A stretch of 64,000 nt of DNA, taken from assembly GCF_030296895.1 (NCBI RefSeq), contig NZ_AP028022.1:1550001-1614000 (forward strand). Direction: 5' to 3'. The notes beneath the pieces are model-generated. The model was not told the origin of the DNA and searched no databases. It saw only the letters and a list, made by a program, of their open reading frames with translations. Positions 1 through 9,833 of the stretch are shown here, piece after piece (within the stretch, counting starts at the first letter, position 1; every line of letters starts with the position of its first letter). This DNA comes from Helicobacter felistomachi. Lineage in GTDB: Bacteria; Campylobacterota; Campylobacteria; Campylobacterales; Helicobacteraceae. Position numbers and translations under genes: made by a program.

Positions 1-774
1 TATAAAAAATTGAGCGCACAGGCTTTCTTTTATTTTTCGCCCAAAACCTACAACGCTCCGGGTTTTAAGCTCATCTACGACACGAATAAGAATTTTGAAT
101 TGGTGGGCTTTCGGTCCCAAACTCTTTTAATGGTGACAGTTCCTGTTTACGACTCGGGCTGGTATAACCCACTCACAAAGACTTATAGCATTTGGGACGC
201 TGCCCAACATGGCTCGTTGGTGGGTAAATACGGCGTAACTTTGAATATCCGCCAAGCCTTTTGGTGGAACCGCCTAGCCATCATCTTAGGGCTTTACAAC
301 ACCTTTGGCAACCCAGATGCCTACCTAGGAAGCCACACCATGCCCATGGGGAACAACACCTCCTATGTCAACGACTATGTCAGCTCGAGCATCATCGGCT
401 TTGACTTTTGGGACAACACGGCTTATGACGGGCTGGCTGATGCCGTCACCAACGCCAACACCACGACCGTCTACGGCTCCGTGGGCAGCATTTATAAAAA
501 ATTCGCATGGCACATCTTTGGACGCGTGAGCAACGCCAACCACAACGCTCAAGGGCACATCGGGCGCAGCAACGAATACTCCGCAGCCCTAAGTTTAGAC
601 TACGCCTTCACCCGTTCGGTGTTCTTGCACTTCAAGATCGAATACTACGGAGTGCAAATGCATCAGGGCTACCAAGTGGGCTACTTTGGCGCCCCCCAAT
701 TTAACAACCCCGACTTTAGGGCAAATTATCAAGACCGCAGCCACATCATGACCAACATCACTTTAAAATTTTAG
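1..774 (+). CDS. Hof-family outer-membrane porin, 3' part
   Basis: Reading is open from the first base of the window, so the true start lies upstream and this is the C-terminal ~258 residues of a larger protein. It shares with the two genes downstream the aromatic- and glycine-rich beta-strand pattern, the 'YDTN...F...GFRSQT' segment and a terminal strand ending in aromatic-x-aromatic style ('HIMTNITLKF'), the usual outer-membrane insertion signal. The 'QDRSHIMT' end matches the 'QDRSHLMT' end of the next gene, so they are paralogues. Role inferred: outer-membrane porin or adhesin of the Helicobacter Hof family. Substrate unknown. Confidence 0.85.
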   Translation, partial: YKKLSAQAFFYFSPKTYNAPGFKLIYDTNKNFELVGFRSQTLLMVTVPVYDSGWYNPLTKTYSIWDAAQHGSLVGKYGVTLNIRQAFWWNRLAIILGLYNTFGNPDAYLGSHTMPMGNNTSYVNDYVSSSIIGFDFWDNTAYDGLADAVTNANTTTVYGSVGSIYKKFAWHIFGRVSNANHNAQGHIGRSNEYSAALSLDYAFTRSVFLHFKIEYYGVQMHQGYQVGYFGAPQFNNPDFRANYQDRSHIMTNITLKF

Positions 775-994
775 ACTTAGTGTGAATAAAATATTTGTAA
801 TAACATTCTATGTATTACCCAAAAATTTAAGCTAAATTGTGTCTGTTTAAGAAAAAAATACACAAACTATATTAAAATGCGCCTACACAATCATGGTCTC
901 GGGCATGGCTCGGCTAGAGTTTTACGGACGTGTTCTGTGTAGTTCTCTAACACTTTAGGGTTACTAGATACCTGCGATATTGAAGGCGACACCA

Positions 995-2695
995 ATGAAT
1001 GAAGAAAAACAACAAAAAAGGTTACGAGGCATGAAAAAGATCAAAGACACCAAATGGGGTAAGCTGGTAAAGGGGGTGCGTAAACTGCGCAACACGCTCA
1101 CACCTGCCCTGCTGGCTTCCTCTTCTTTGGGGGTTTGCGGTTTGGACGCGATCACCTACGAAGTGCATGGGGATCTGATCAACTTCTCAAAAGTGGGGTT
1201 CAACAACTCCCCCATTAACCCAATCAAGGGGCTTTACCCAACCGGTACCTTTGTGGAGTTGACGGGTAAATTAGAAAGCACCGTGCATTTAGGCAAGGGC
1301 TGGAGTGTGAGTTTAGGCGGGGCGCTAGGGGGCATGCCCTATGACAACACCCGTTACGACAAATACGCTAGCGACATTAAAATACCGAAGGCTTGGGCAA
1401 ATGGTTGTGGAGCTAATTACACCGGTCCAGACAGCGCAAACGGCTTCTGTGTGCCTTTCGATGACCCGAACACTAAGAACCCCGTATATGGCTCTTACCA
1501 ATGGGCGGAGCAACATGGGGGTGTAGCCGACCCGCGTGGGATTGGCTATATGTTTATGGGGGAGTGGAACGGTTTGTTCCCCAACTACTACCCCGCCAGT
1601 GCCTACACCCCCGGGCAATCGCGCAGGTATGAAATCTACAAGGCGAATGTCCAGTACAAAAGCGATAAAATTTGGATCATCGCTGGGCGCTATGACACCA
1701 CACAGGTCAAAGACATCGACTGGTTCTACCAATTGACCCAAGGTTTTTATGGGATGTTTAAACTCACCAACAAGCTGACCTTCCAAGTGTTCAGCTCCTG
1801 GGGCCGTGGTATTGCTGACGGTCAGTGGATGTTCCCCATCTACCGGGAAAAACCTTGGGGTGAACATAAAATCGGGGTGATCTACCAAGTGAACAAGCAC
1901 TTCTCCATCCACCCGCATGTGTGGTTCTCTCCCGAAGTCTTCACCGCTCCTGAAGTTAAAATGTATTACGACACTAATCCCGAGTTTAGTGGTAGAGGTT
2001 TCCGCTCACAAACCACTTTCTACGGCATGTATGTTTACCAATGGAACAACGCCATGTATGGTCGTTACGCCCCCGCAAGGTATAACACCTGGGATCCTTT
2101 CTTAGACGGCGGTAAATGGCGCGGCCTACAAGGTCCAGGTGGGGCGACCATCTTGATCAAAGAACGCCTAGACTTCAACAACTACAATGTGGGCTTTGGT
2201 ATCTACGACAACATCGGTAACCCAAACCCGAACATCGGTACTTATGGTAACCCAGTGGCGATCGATGGCGTCGAACAATGGACCGGTGGTATCTACTCAC
2301 TAGGGTTTGCGTCTATCAACAACATCACCGACGCCGATGCTTTCACAGTTTATGCGAAAACCGGCGCGGTGTATGGCAAGTTTGACTGGGAGTTGGCCGA
2401 AAGGTACACCACAGCTCCTCGTGCGGACGGTCAGGCTCTAGCCCTCTATCTTGACTACCAGTTTGGCAAACACATCAAAGCCGGGATCAAACTTGAATGG
2501 TTCTTACAAGTCATCCGTGCGGGCTATAACCCAGGTGTGGGCTTCCTAAGCTATGAGGGGCAACCTTTGAGCTTGAATACGGGTGTGTTCTCAGCCGCGG
2601 GCTTTGCACAAGGTCCCCAAAATACCGGGGGCATTGCACACACAGTCGTGCAAGATCGTAGCCACTTGATGACTCACATCAGCTACAGTTTCTAG
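995..2695 (+). CDS. Hof-family outer-membrane porin
   Basis: Complete Hof-type protein of about 566 residues. An extended basic N-terminus (many K/R in the first 35 residues) precedes a hydrophobic signal segment around 'LTPALLASSSLGVCG', then a long beta-rich domain starting 'ITYEVHGDLINFSKVGFN'. The C-terminus ends 'HLMTHISYSF', a typical terminal beta strand. Start choice is uncertain: ATG 995 has a GAAGG eight bases upstream, and ATG 1031 also has an AAAGG. A TTG at 980 keeps the frame open but is less likely. It lies between two paralogues on the same strand. Function in transport or adhesion is inferred from family only. Confidence 0.88.
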   Translation: MNEEKQQKRLRGMKKIKDTKWGKLVKGVRKLRNTLTPALLASSSLGVCGLDAITYEVHGDLINFSKVGFNNSPINPIKGLYPTGTFVELTGKLESTVHLGKGWSVSLGGALGGMPYDNTRYDKYASDIKIPKAWANGCGANYTGPDSANGFCVPFDDPNTKNPVYGSYQWAEQHGGVADPRGIGYMFMGEWNGLFPNYYPASAYTPGQSRRYEIYKANVQYKSDKIWIIAGRYDTTQVKDIDWFYQLTQGFYGMFKLTNKLTFQVFSSWGRGIADGQWMFPIYREKPWGEHKIGVIYQVNKHFSIHPHVWFSPEVFTAPEVKMYYDTNPEFSGRGFRSQTTFYGMYVYQWNNAMYGRYAPARYNTWDPFLDGGKWRGLQGPGGATILIKERLDFNNYNVGFGIYDNIGNPNPNIGTYGNPVAIDGVEQWTGGIYSLGFASINNITDADAFTVYAKTGAVYGKFDWELAERYTTAPRADGQALALYLDYQFGKHIKAGIKLEWFLQVIRAGYNPGVGFLSYEGQPLSLNTGVFSAAGFAQGPQNTGGIAHTVVQDRSHLMTHISYSF

Positions 2696-2705
2696 CCTTT
2701 GTTGT

Positions 2706-2732
2706 TACCTTAAGGGTTCTCTCCTTAAGGTA
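2706..2732 (+). terminator. Perfect 10-bp hairpin after the second hof gene
   Basis: TACCTTAAGG at 2706-2715 and its exact reverse complement at 2723-2732 flank a 7-base loop. It begins 10 bases after the stop codon. Only a mixed T-rich stretch follows, not a strict T run, so it may be a weak terminator or a 3'-end stabiliser. Confidence 0.55.
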
Positions 2733-2739
2733 TTCTTGC

Positions 2740-2745
2740 TATAAT
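2740..2745 (+). promoter_or_regulatory. -10 box (TGCTATAAT) for third hof gene
   Basis: TATAAT with an upstream TGC sits 45 bases before the ATG at 2790, matching the extended -10 used by the Helicobacter housekeeping sigma factor. With the preceding hairpin it suggests that the third hof gene is transcribed separately. Confidence 0.6.
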
Positions 2746-2789
2746 ACCCCGTTTAGATTTTTCCTAAGTCCATCTTTAAGCAGGTCGCC

Positions 2790-4199
2790 ATGCAAGTACA
2801 ATTTAGAGGGAATCACACCACCCATAAGTGGCTTGTTTGCATGCTCCTTGTTTTAGAGCGCGTTTTAGCCTTTGACATGAGCATCAGCGGGAAGCTGAGC
2901 AGTTACACACTGTATGGCTTCAACAACAAACGCTACGACCCCTCAAAGTTCATCTACCCGACAGGCAGTTACACCTCGCTTTTAGCCGAGATGAATGTGA
3001 GCATGGACCTTTACAAGGGCTTGCACGCCGAAGTGGGCGGCATGCTCTCTGCCCTGCCTTACGACTCCACCGCCTATCAAGGCAACGACATCCAACCGGG
3101 GCAGCCGGGCGGTCCGGGGGATTTCTATAACCACGATGGCGGGATATTTTGGGAATATATTGGTTGGTATGCGGGTCATAGCGGTTTGCATGTGCAACAA
3201 CCCCGCTATGCGATGGTGCACAACGCTTACATCAGTTACAACTACAAGGGCATTTTTGGCATCAAGGGCGGGCGTTATGAACTCTCGGATTACGATTGGT
3301 TCACTTCTTTTAGCCAAGGCGTGGAAGGGTATGTTAAGTACAAGGACTATAAATTACGCGTGCTCTACTCGGACGCTAGGGCTTCTGCATCTAGCGACTG
3401 GTTTTGGCCCTATGGGCGTTACTACACCAGCGGCAAACCCTTAATGATCGCTGAGTTTCGATACCAAAAAAACCACTGGAAAGTCAACCCCTATTTTTAC
3501 TCCATCTTTGGGCGCATGAACGCTCCGGGGATCAACATCACCTACGACACCAACCCCCATTTTAGAGACAAGGGTTTTCGCTGGGTGGGCACTTTTGTAG
3601 GATTCTTCCCCTTCTTTCCCCCCTCTGGCCGGGGCTATGACATGATCTTGTTTGGGCAAGAAAAAATGGGCAAGGACGGACAAACCCTCTTTTTCCGCTC
3701 CCGTTTTTATTACAACAAGTGGATTTTTGGGGGCAGCATTTATAAAAACATTGGCAACGCCAATGGCGACATCGGCATTTATGGCGACCCTCTAGGTTAC
3801 AACATCTGGACCAACAGCATTTACGATGCAGAGATCAACAACATCGTCGGTAAAGATGCGCTCAACGGGTTTTTATACTTTGGCTCGCACTTCCACGGCT
3901 TTACTTGGAAGGTCTTGGGGCGCTTAACCGGCTCGCCTCGGGCCAACGAGCAGAGCGTGGCACTTTTTTTAAGCTATTTTTTGAGCCGCTACAACTTAAA
4001 GTTTGATTTGAAACTGGAGTATTACAACAACATCACTAAAAAGGGCTATTGCCTTGGTTTTGGCTATGGTCCCACGCCCAACACTTGCGGATCATGGGAC
4101 CCTGCGATCAACAACTTCGCCCCCCGCTTGCCCCATAATGTGGATTCAGGCCGCAGCCATTTGATGTTTACCTTGACCTATGGTTTCCAGTTGCTCTAA
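2790..4199 (+). CDS. Hof-family outer-membrane porin
   Basis: 469 residues. A short basic N-terminus and hydrophobic stretch ('WLVCMLLVLERVLA') form a signal peptide, followed by 'FDMSISGKLSSYTLYGFNN', which aligns with the start of the mature domain of the gene before it. 'ITYDTNPHFRDKGFRW' corresponds to the conserved YDTNP...GFR segment of the other two Hof proteins, and the end 'SGRSHLMFTLTYGFQLL' keeps the RSHLM motif. Its stop overlaps by four bases the stop of moeA on the other strand. Likely a paralogue from tandem duplication; substrate unknown. Confidence 0.87.
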   Translation: MQVQFRGNHTTHKWLVCMLLVLERVLAFDMSISGKLSSYTLYGFNNKRYDPSKFIYPTGSYTSLLAEMNVSMDLYKGLHAEVGGMLSALPYDSTAYQGNDIQPGQPGGPGDFYNHDGGIFWEYIGWYAGHSGLHVQQPRYAMVHNAYISYNYKGIFGIKGGRYELSDYDWFTSFSQGVEGYVKYKDYKLRVLYSDARASASSDWFWPYGRYYTSGKPLMIAEFRYQKNHWKVNPYFYSIFGRMNAPGINITYDTNPHFRDKGFRWVGTFVGFFPFFPPSGRGYDMILFGQEKMGKDGQTLFFRSRFYYNKWIFGGSIYKNIGNANGDIGIYGDPLGYNIWTNSIYDAEINNIVGKDALNGFLYFGSHFHGFTWKVLGRLTGSPRANEQSVALFLSYFLSRYNLKFDLKLEYYNNITKKGYCLGFGYGPTPNTCGSWDPAINNFAPRLPHNVDSGRSHLMFTLTYGFQLL

Positions 4200-5359
4200 G
4201 GCAAGAAACACACCAAAACTTCTTGCCCCCCATTAGAATACGCCATGGCGTTAGAGTGGCTTAGAGCGTCGATCGCCCCCGCTCCGTAGGCGTTGTCTTT
4301 GTAGGGCGTGAAAATACCATTTTCTAGCTGCCCCAAAACCAAATGTGTGCGTTGTCCTTTGAGTTTTAGGGGGCTTTTTAGGTGTGCTTGAATGAGGGGC
4401 ATTTGTATGGCACTGCCGGCTTGTTTAAGCAGGGCGGGGCACACAAGGGCTAAAAAGGTCAGCACACAACTTAAGGGGTTGCCCGGCATGCCAAAGATGA
4501 GCTTCCCTCCTACGCTCGCGCACAAAATGGGCTTGCCCGGCTTGACATTGACCCCGTGGTAGTGGATTTTTGCGCCCATTTGCGCCAATGCCTCTTTAAA
4601 GTGATCCTTATCCCCCACACTCACCCCGGCACTGCTGATGAGCACATCGTAAGCTAAGGCGTTTTTCAGGCGAGTCACTTGTGCTTGCAAGTCGTCTTGC
4701 AAATGCCCTAAATGCGTGGCTTCAAAGCCTAAGTTTTGTAGCATGGCCACTAAAACAACCCCATTCGTGTCATACACTTGGTGTTGATCAGCCATGCTTT
4801 CTAACCCCACGACTTCGTCCCCACTGCTAAAAACCCCCACCTTCAATTTTCTAAACACGCTTAAAGTGGCGCACCCTTGTGAGGCGAGCAGAGCGATGTC
4901 CCCGATTTTTAAGCGCGTGCCTTGTTTTAAGAGCAAATCCCCCGCCTTAAAATTTTCTCCCTCATAGCGGATATTTGCGCCCTTTTTAAAACCTAGGGGG
5001 GCTGTGGCGTGGGTGTGGCTATATTCTTGCATTTGCTCTAAGGGCACGATGACATCTACCCCACTAGGCACGAGTGCGCCGGTCATGATTTTGACACAAG
5101 CACTGGGGGGCAAAGTGTCTAGCGGCGCGCCCGCATAAAGGGTTTTAGCAATGGGTAGGGTTTTACCCAAATCCTCTAGCCTAAAACCAAAGCCGTCCAT
5201 CGCCGAGTTTGTGGCCTTTGGCAGGGGGTCTTTGGCGTAAATATCCTGCGCTAAAATGCGCCCGTGCGCTTCTTGCAAGCGCACTTCTTGCACTTCTAAG
5301 TCCATTTGGGGCAAGTTTAACCCAATTTCTAACGCCTGTGAAAATGCGATTAAATCCAT
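4196..5359 (-). CDS. moeA: Molybdopterin molybdenumtransferase MoeA
   Basis: 387 residues, the usual MoeA length. MoeA inserts molybdate into adenylylated molybdopterin in the cytoplasm to make Moco. Visible signatures: 'NSAMDGFGFR' near residue 50, the central 'GVFSSGDEVVGL' and 'SAGVSVGDKDHFKEAL' substrate-binding loops, and 'GMPGNPLSC' near residue 295. The ATG at 5359 starts the conserved 'IAFSQALEI' region directly. It lies close downstream of fliR on the same strand (9-base gap), so co-transcription is likely. The molybdate uptake genes modAB are about 50 kb away in this window. Confidence 0.95.
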   Translation of the reverse strand: MDLIAFSQALEIGLNLPQMDLEVQEVRLQEAHGRILAQDIYAKDPLPKATNSAMDGFGFRLEDLGKTLPIAKTLYAGAPLDTLPPSACVKIMTGALVPSGVDVIVPLEQMQEYSHTHATAPLGFKKGANIRYEGENFKAGDLLLKQGTRLKIGDIALLASQGCATLSVFRKLKVGVFSSGDEVVGLESMADQHQVYDTNGVVLVAMLQNLGFEATHLGHLQDDLQAQVTRLKNALAYDVLISSAGVSVGDKDHFKEALAQMGAKIHYHGVNVKPGKPILCASVGGKLIFGMPGNPLSCVLTFLALVCPALLKQAGSAIQMPLIQAHLKSPLKLKGQRTHLVLGQLENGIFTPYKDNAYGAGAIDALSHSNAMAYSNGGQEVLVCFLP

Positions 5360-5368
5360 GTTCTGCCT

Positions 5369-6136
5369 TTAAAATAATGTAGAGATGGCGTTAAACGCCT
5401 GCAACAATTCGTCTTTAAAGCGGTGCATGATCGCGCCTAAAACCAAGATCAAGCCAACTAGAGCGATTGCGATTTTAAGCGGAAAACCCACAGCGAGCAG
5501 GTTAAACTGGGGGTGGGTTTTCATGATCATGCCAAAGACAATGTCGCTAAACATCACCACCGCCAGCACGGGAAAGGCCATGCTAAAGCCCACAACGAAC
5601 AAATGCCCTAAAGCTTGCACGCTCGCTTTGACGATGTGGTTAGAAAGCACAAACCCCCCTAAAGGGACTTTTTCTAGGCTGTGTTGCACCCATAAGATCA
5701 CCAAATGGTGCATGGAGGTTTGGAGCATGGTTAAAATCGCCAAAAGCAAGACCACTTGCCCCACCACCGCCTTTTGCGCCCCAGAGATCGGATCGTAGGC
5801 ACTCGCCATGGTTAGCCCCATAGAAAAGCTGATCGTGTCGGTGGCAAAAGCGATGGCGTGGAAGATGACATGCAAAAAGAAAGATGCACACAAGCCCAAA
5901 AACACTTCAGCCAAACAGGCGATCAAAAAATCCTCAGCCCCCAAAAACACGCGCATGTGGGGTATTAAGGGGTAAAAGACCAAAGTCAAGAAAAAGCTCA
6001 AAGCCCCGCGCACGGATATGGGAATCAAATTATTGTCAAAAAAGGGAAAGAGTGCGACCACCCCGCTTAGACGCAAAAAGAGCAGCAAAAAGCCCTGCAC
6101 ATGGCGATCGCTTATATAGGCCAACCAATCCAACAT
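5369..6136 (-). CDS. fliR: Flagellar export apparatus protein FliR
   Basis: About 255 residues with five to six hydrophobic segments, 'GFLLLFLRLSGVVALFPFFD' near the N-terminus and 'FGMIMKTHPQFNLLAVGFP' in the C-terminal third, both typical of FliR. FliR is part of the inner-membrane FliPQR gate of the flagellar type III export system. Two starts are possible: ATG 6145 and ATG 6136. A TATAAT at 6149-6144 overlaps the upstream ATG, which favours 6136. Neither has a clear Shine-Dalgarno sequence, so translation from a leaderless message is possible. Confidence 0.92.
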   Translation of the reverse strand: MLDWLAYISDRHVQGFLLLFLRLSGVVALFPFFDNNLIPISVRGALSFFLTLVFYPLIPHMRVFLGAEDFLIACLAEVFLGLCASFFLHVIFHAIAFATDTISFSMGLTMASAYDPISGAQKAVVGQVVLLLAILTMLQTSMHHLVILWVQHSLEKVPLGGFVLSNHIVKASVQALGHLFVVGFSMAFPVLAVVMFSDIVFGMIMKTHPQFNLLAVGFPLKIAIALVGLILVLGAIMHRFKDELLQAFNAISTLF

Positions 6137-6143
6137 AGGCGGC

Positions 6144-6149
6144 ATTATA
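6144..6149 (-). promoter_or_regulatory. Candidate -10 box overlapping fliR start
   Basis: On the minus strand TATAAT ends eight bases before ATG 6136 and overlaps the possible ATG at 6145. If used, transcription would begin at or next to the 6136 ATG. No -35 box is obvious, which is normal in Helicobacter. Confidence 0.4.
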
Positions 6150-6229
6150 GCGCAGCAAGATTTTTATTAGGCTTTTAATGCTAAAATGGGGGCTTTAAAT
6201 TTTAGTTGATAGAGAAAAGAAGGATGGTT

Positions 6230-6991
6230 ATGCGTAGATTGTTCTGTGCTTTGAGTTTGTGTGTGGGGCTTGTGGGGGCTGTTGAAAGTCAAGTCGGAAA
6301 AGCGGTTGCGGATCTCATTGACAGCCAAATCCATAAAAAAGTCAATGTTCTAGAGGTGAAATCCTTAAAGTCTAATAAAGACTTTCAGGTGGTGGTGGTC
6401 GAAGACCCCGACACGAGGTATAAAATCCCCTTGTTGGTGAATAAAAACGGGGATTTGGTGATCGGGCTTACCAACATCTTTTTTAGCAAGAACAAACAAG
6501 ACACCGAATTTGTGCAAGAACTCTACCACAACACCCAAAGTTACAACTTCACCCAGCAAAATAGTGCCGCATTGAATGCGTTGTTTGAAGGCTTGCCCCA
6601 GGGTTACGCCATCGATTTAAAATCCACCACCCCCGGGATGAAAAAGAACCTCTACATCATCTCCGATCCCATGTGCCCGCACTGCCACCACGAATTGGAG
6701 CAGATCGACAAACGCCTTAAAGAGGCCAATGTGCACATGGTGTTGGTGGGCTTTTTAGGGCATGAATCCACGCTCAAAGCCGCCGACATTTTAAAGCAAG
6801 TTAAAAAAGCCCGCAACACAAGGGATAAAGTAGACTTGCTGCAAAAAGTCTATGCCACTGCCTACAAACCCGCTGATGCCCCCGATGACAAAATCCAAGA
6901 AGTGGAGAAAGTGACCAAAACGATCCTCGACACCAAGTTGATCAAGGGCGTGCCCTTCATCTACGAATACCACAAAGTGAACAAAAAGTAA
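6230..6991 (+). CDS. Periplasmic thiol oxidoreductase, DsbK/HP0231-like
   Basis: About 253 residues with a signal peptide ('RRLFCALSLCVGLVGAVES'). The N-terminal half is a dimerisation-type domain ('EDPDTRYKIPLLVNK', 'IGLTNIFF'). The C-terminal thioredoxin fold carries the CPHC active site in 'DPMCPHCHHELE' and the cis-proline loop 'KGVPFIYEY'. This pattern is that of H. pylori HP0231 (DsbK), a periplasmic protein that introduces disulfides. I chose ATG 6230 because AAGG lies six bases before it; ATG 6224 directly abuts that AAGG, and upstream TTG 6206 is unlikely. Divergent from fliR, convergent with the antiporter gene. Confidence 0.9.
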   Translation: MRRLFCALSLCVGLVGAVESQVGKAVADLIDSQIHKKVNVLEVKSLKSNKDFQVVVVEDPDTRYKIPLLVNKNGDLVIGLTNIFFSKNKQDTEFVQELYHNTQSYNFTQQNSAALNALFEGLPQGYAIDLKSTTPGMKKNLYIISDPMCPHCHHELEQIDKRLKEANVHMVLVGFLGHESTLKAADILKQVKKARNTRDKVDLLQKVYATAYKPADAPDDKIQEVEKVTKTILDTKLIKGVPFIYEYHKVNKK

Positions 6992-6992
6992 C

Positions 6993-8331
6993 CTACTTTT
7001 CGGGCAGTCTGTTTAAGACGGCTCGGCTATACACCCCCCAAAAAATATAAACCAACGTGAAAACCCCAAGCAAGCCTTGATACCACAAGAAGCCCAACAC
7101 CTCTAAAAACCCGACTTGATCTTTAGTGAAGTTGAGCAAAATCAACATTTGCGCCCCATAAGGGATGATCCCTTGAAAAACGCATGAGAAAATATCCAAA
7201 ATCACCGCACTTTCACGCCGATCCACCCCAAATTTTAAACTGATTTTCTTGCTGATCTCGCCTACAATCACAATCGCCACCGTGTTGTTAGCCACCGCCA
7301 AATCCACAAGGCTCACCAACGCCGCAATGCCCACTTTTGCACTCTTTGCGCCCTTAATGCAGCCCTCAATCTTAGAGATGATCCACGCCACCCCACCCTC
7401 TTTATCCACCATGTAAGCAAGCCCGCCCGTCAGCAAAGAGAGTAAAAAAATCTCTTGCATGCTCGAAAAGCCCTTATAAACTTCCTGCCCCAAAGAAAGC
7501 CAAGTAAAATGCCCCTCATACAGCCCAATCCCGCCTGAAAGCGCGATCCCACTAAAAAGCACCAAAAAGACATTGATCCCGGCAAGTGCCAAAAGCAGCA
7601 CAAAAATATAGGGCAGGGTTTTAACGATCTCATAGCTATGGGCGTGCACGGGGGTGGGGTGCGTGGGTTGCCCCCAAATCAAGAACAAGATTAGGGTCAA
7701 AACACTCGCAGGCAGGGCAATGTAAAGGTTGATTTTAAATTTGTCTTGCATATTGACATCTTGCGTGCGGGTGCTGGCAATCGTGGTGTCTGAAATGATA
7801 GACAAATTGTCCCCAAACATCGCCCCCCCATAAGCGCGGTACCAAAACTAATGCCAAAGACAAATGCCCTTCTTCAGCCAACCCCACGGCAATGGGGCCT
7901 AAGGCCACAATCGCTCCCACGCTCGTGCCGATCGCCAAAGATATAAAGGCAGACATGGCAAAAATCCCGGCGGCTAGGTATTGCGCGGGTATGTAGGTGA
8001 GCCCCAAATTCACAGTAGCATCCACACCCCCCATCGCCTTGCTCACCACGGCAAACGCCCCGGCAAGTAGATAAATCACACACATGGTCATGATATTTTT
8101 ATCCCCGCAGCCTGTCAAAAAGGTGTTGAATTTCTGCTCCAAGCTCCCCTTGAAGAGCGCAAAGGCGGCCGCCACCCCCACCATCGCCGCCACAGGCCCG
8201 GGCAGTTGGTAAAAGCCCATTTTCACCCCACTAAGCTCTAAATAAAACCCCGTGCCTAGGTAAATCCCAATAAAGATCCCAAAGGGGATCAGGGCGTGAA
8301 AATGCGGCGTGTTTTCCGACTCGTTAGTCAT
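6993..8331 (-). pseudogene. NhaC-type Na+/H+ antiporter, frame-broken
   Basis: Two overlapping reading frames together encode one protein of about 446 residues with roughly 11 membrane segments. The N-terminal part (8331 to about 7840) ends in 'GPIAVGLAEEGHLSLALVL'; the C-terminal part (from about 7829) begins 'GGAMFGDNLSIISDTTIA', the conserved NhaC core. The frame change falls at 7823-7845, where the plus strand has C7. Two missing bases (one near 7843, one in C7) would give 'LVLGTALMGGAMFGDN', which fits the family; one extra base would also restore frame. The family exchanges sodium for protons at the inner membrane. Sequencing error or real inactivation cannot be separated here. Confidence 0.8.
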
Positions 8332-8874
8332 TTTGTTCCTTTTTAAATTGGTTGATCAACACCTCTAAACGCTCTTTGGCGCGCTCGTGGTTGGTGCAAA
8401 AATCCTTATGGGCGCGGGCGTTTGTGTAGTTGGTGATACAAAACACCCCAAAACTAGGGATTTGGTAAGCTTGAGCCACACTAAGCACGCTAAAAAACTC
8501 CATGTTCTCTAACAAAATGCCCGCGTGGCACATGGCATGAGAAAAGCCGCTGTCTGTGTGTATGTAATGACTGCTGTTAACGACCACGCTTGGCAGGTCT
8601 AAGGGTGTCGGTCTTTGAGACTGCACGCCATTGTCTAGGGGGTGTAGCTGTGCCCCAGGATAAAACTCTCCTCTATCTGCGTGGCCTTAGAGCTTACAAA
8701 TAGGCTTAAAAGGGGGGTTTTTAGATCATAGCTGCCAGCTGTGCCCACAAAAACAAGCTCTTTAGGCTTATCAAGCAGGCATAGACGGCTTAAATTTAGA
8801 GCGCTTTGCACCAAACCCACGCCCACACTTTTTGCCCAACTAAAACTCTCCGTGTTGCCCGCACACACAAACAT
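8324..8874 (-). pseudogene. Nucleoside phosphorylase/hydrolase-fold protein, frame-broken
   Basis: The ATG at 8874 opens 'MFVCAGNTESFSWAKSVGVG' and the frame stops at about 8635. The next frame, to 8324, continues with 'DLPSVVVNSSHYIHTD', 'HAGILLENMEFFSVLSVA' and 'VFCITNYTNARAH'. The glycine loop 'VFVGTAGSYD' and the 'ENMEFFSV' element resemble the purine-nucleoside-phosphorylase/MTAN fold. Adding one base to the G5 run at 8636-8640 joins the frames into about 183 residues ('HSYTPLDNGVQSQRPT'). The exact substrate is not evident. Its stop overlaps the antiporter start, so the two form one operon, as I recall for HP0945-HP0946. Confidence 0.65.
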
Positions 8875-8949
8875 AAAAACCCCTTGTCGCAAAGTTTAGT
8901 GCTTAAGCTAGCCCATGTTAAAATAGCCAAAAGTTTTTAAAGTGAAATT

Positions 8950-9833
8950 ATGGCACTTTTGGGGCAGCATTTTCTGCACGACCCGCACTATTTGGAGCAG
9001 ATCTTGCAATCCATCCCCCACGCCCACTTTGCCGATGCCGTGCAAATCGTGGAAATAGGGGTTGGCTTGGGAGATTTGACAAGCCGACTGCTTAGCAGGT
9101 TAGAGCCACCCAAAAGTTTGTTAGCCTACGAGGTAGACACCCATTTAGCCCAACGGCTGAAGCCGGTTTTAGGGGTGTTGGCGGGGCGTTTGGATTTGGT
9201 TGTAGGCGATGTGATGCAAAACAAAGGGTTTGAAAATGGAGAAAAGAAACAAATTAGGGGGCTTGAGGTTTCTCAATGCGCTTTTTTACACCCAAAGCCC
9301 TATTTTTTGGTTTCCAACTTGCCCTACTACATCGCCACGCCCATCCTCACAAAATGCCTTAGAGATGCCTTGTGCGTGGGGATGGTGGTGATGGTGCAAA
9401 AGGAAGTGGCGTTGAAATTTTGTGCGACTACAAATGCCAGCGACTACGGAGCTTTGAGCGTTTTGAGCTCCAGTGTCTGCACTGAGCGTTCCTTGCTCTT
9501 TGATGTCCCCCAAAAGCCTTCAACCCCCCTCCAAAGGTGCAATCTGCCGTGATGCGCCTACTCAAAGCCCCCATCAGCGAGCCTAAAGGGGATTTAATGC
9601 CGCTTGATTTTTTAGAAAACATGCTGAAAACCTGTTTTCAGGCAAACCGCAAAACCCTTTTTAACAACCTTAAAAAAGTCTACCCTCCAGCGCAAATCCA
9701 AGAGTTTTTCACCCAAAGCGGGCTTGGACTCTCTGCCCGCCCCCACCAAGTGGCTTTAGCTCACTATGTCAGTTTGGCGCAATTCTTTCACGATTTCACA
9801 CACAGGACAACACATGGACAACAATCCCTTTAA
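8950..9833 (+). CDS. rsmA: 16S rRNA dimethyladenosine transferase RsmA (KsgA), one frameshift
   Basis: RsmA dimethylates two adjacent adenines near the 3' end of 16S rRNA using S-adenosylmethionine. 'LLGQHFLHDPHYLEQIL' is the conserved N-terminus, 'VEIGVGLGDLTS' the SAM-binding motif I and 'VSNLPYYIATPIL' the catalytic NLPY motif. The frame breaks at the C5 run 9507-9511; a sixth C gives 'LFDVPPKAFNPPPKVQSAVMR', exactly the expected family sequence, and the rest is intact to 9833 (about 294 residues). The last 20 bases overlap the start of rnj. Because the reading is otherwise well conserved, an assembly error is likelier than gene loss. Confidence 0.9.
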
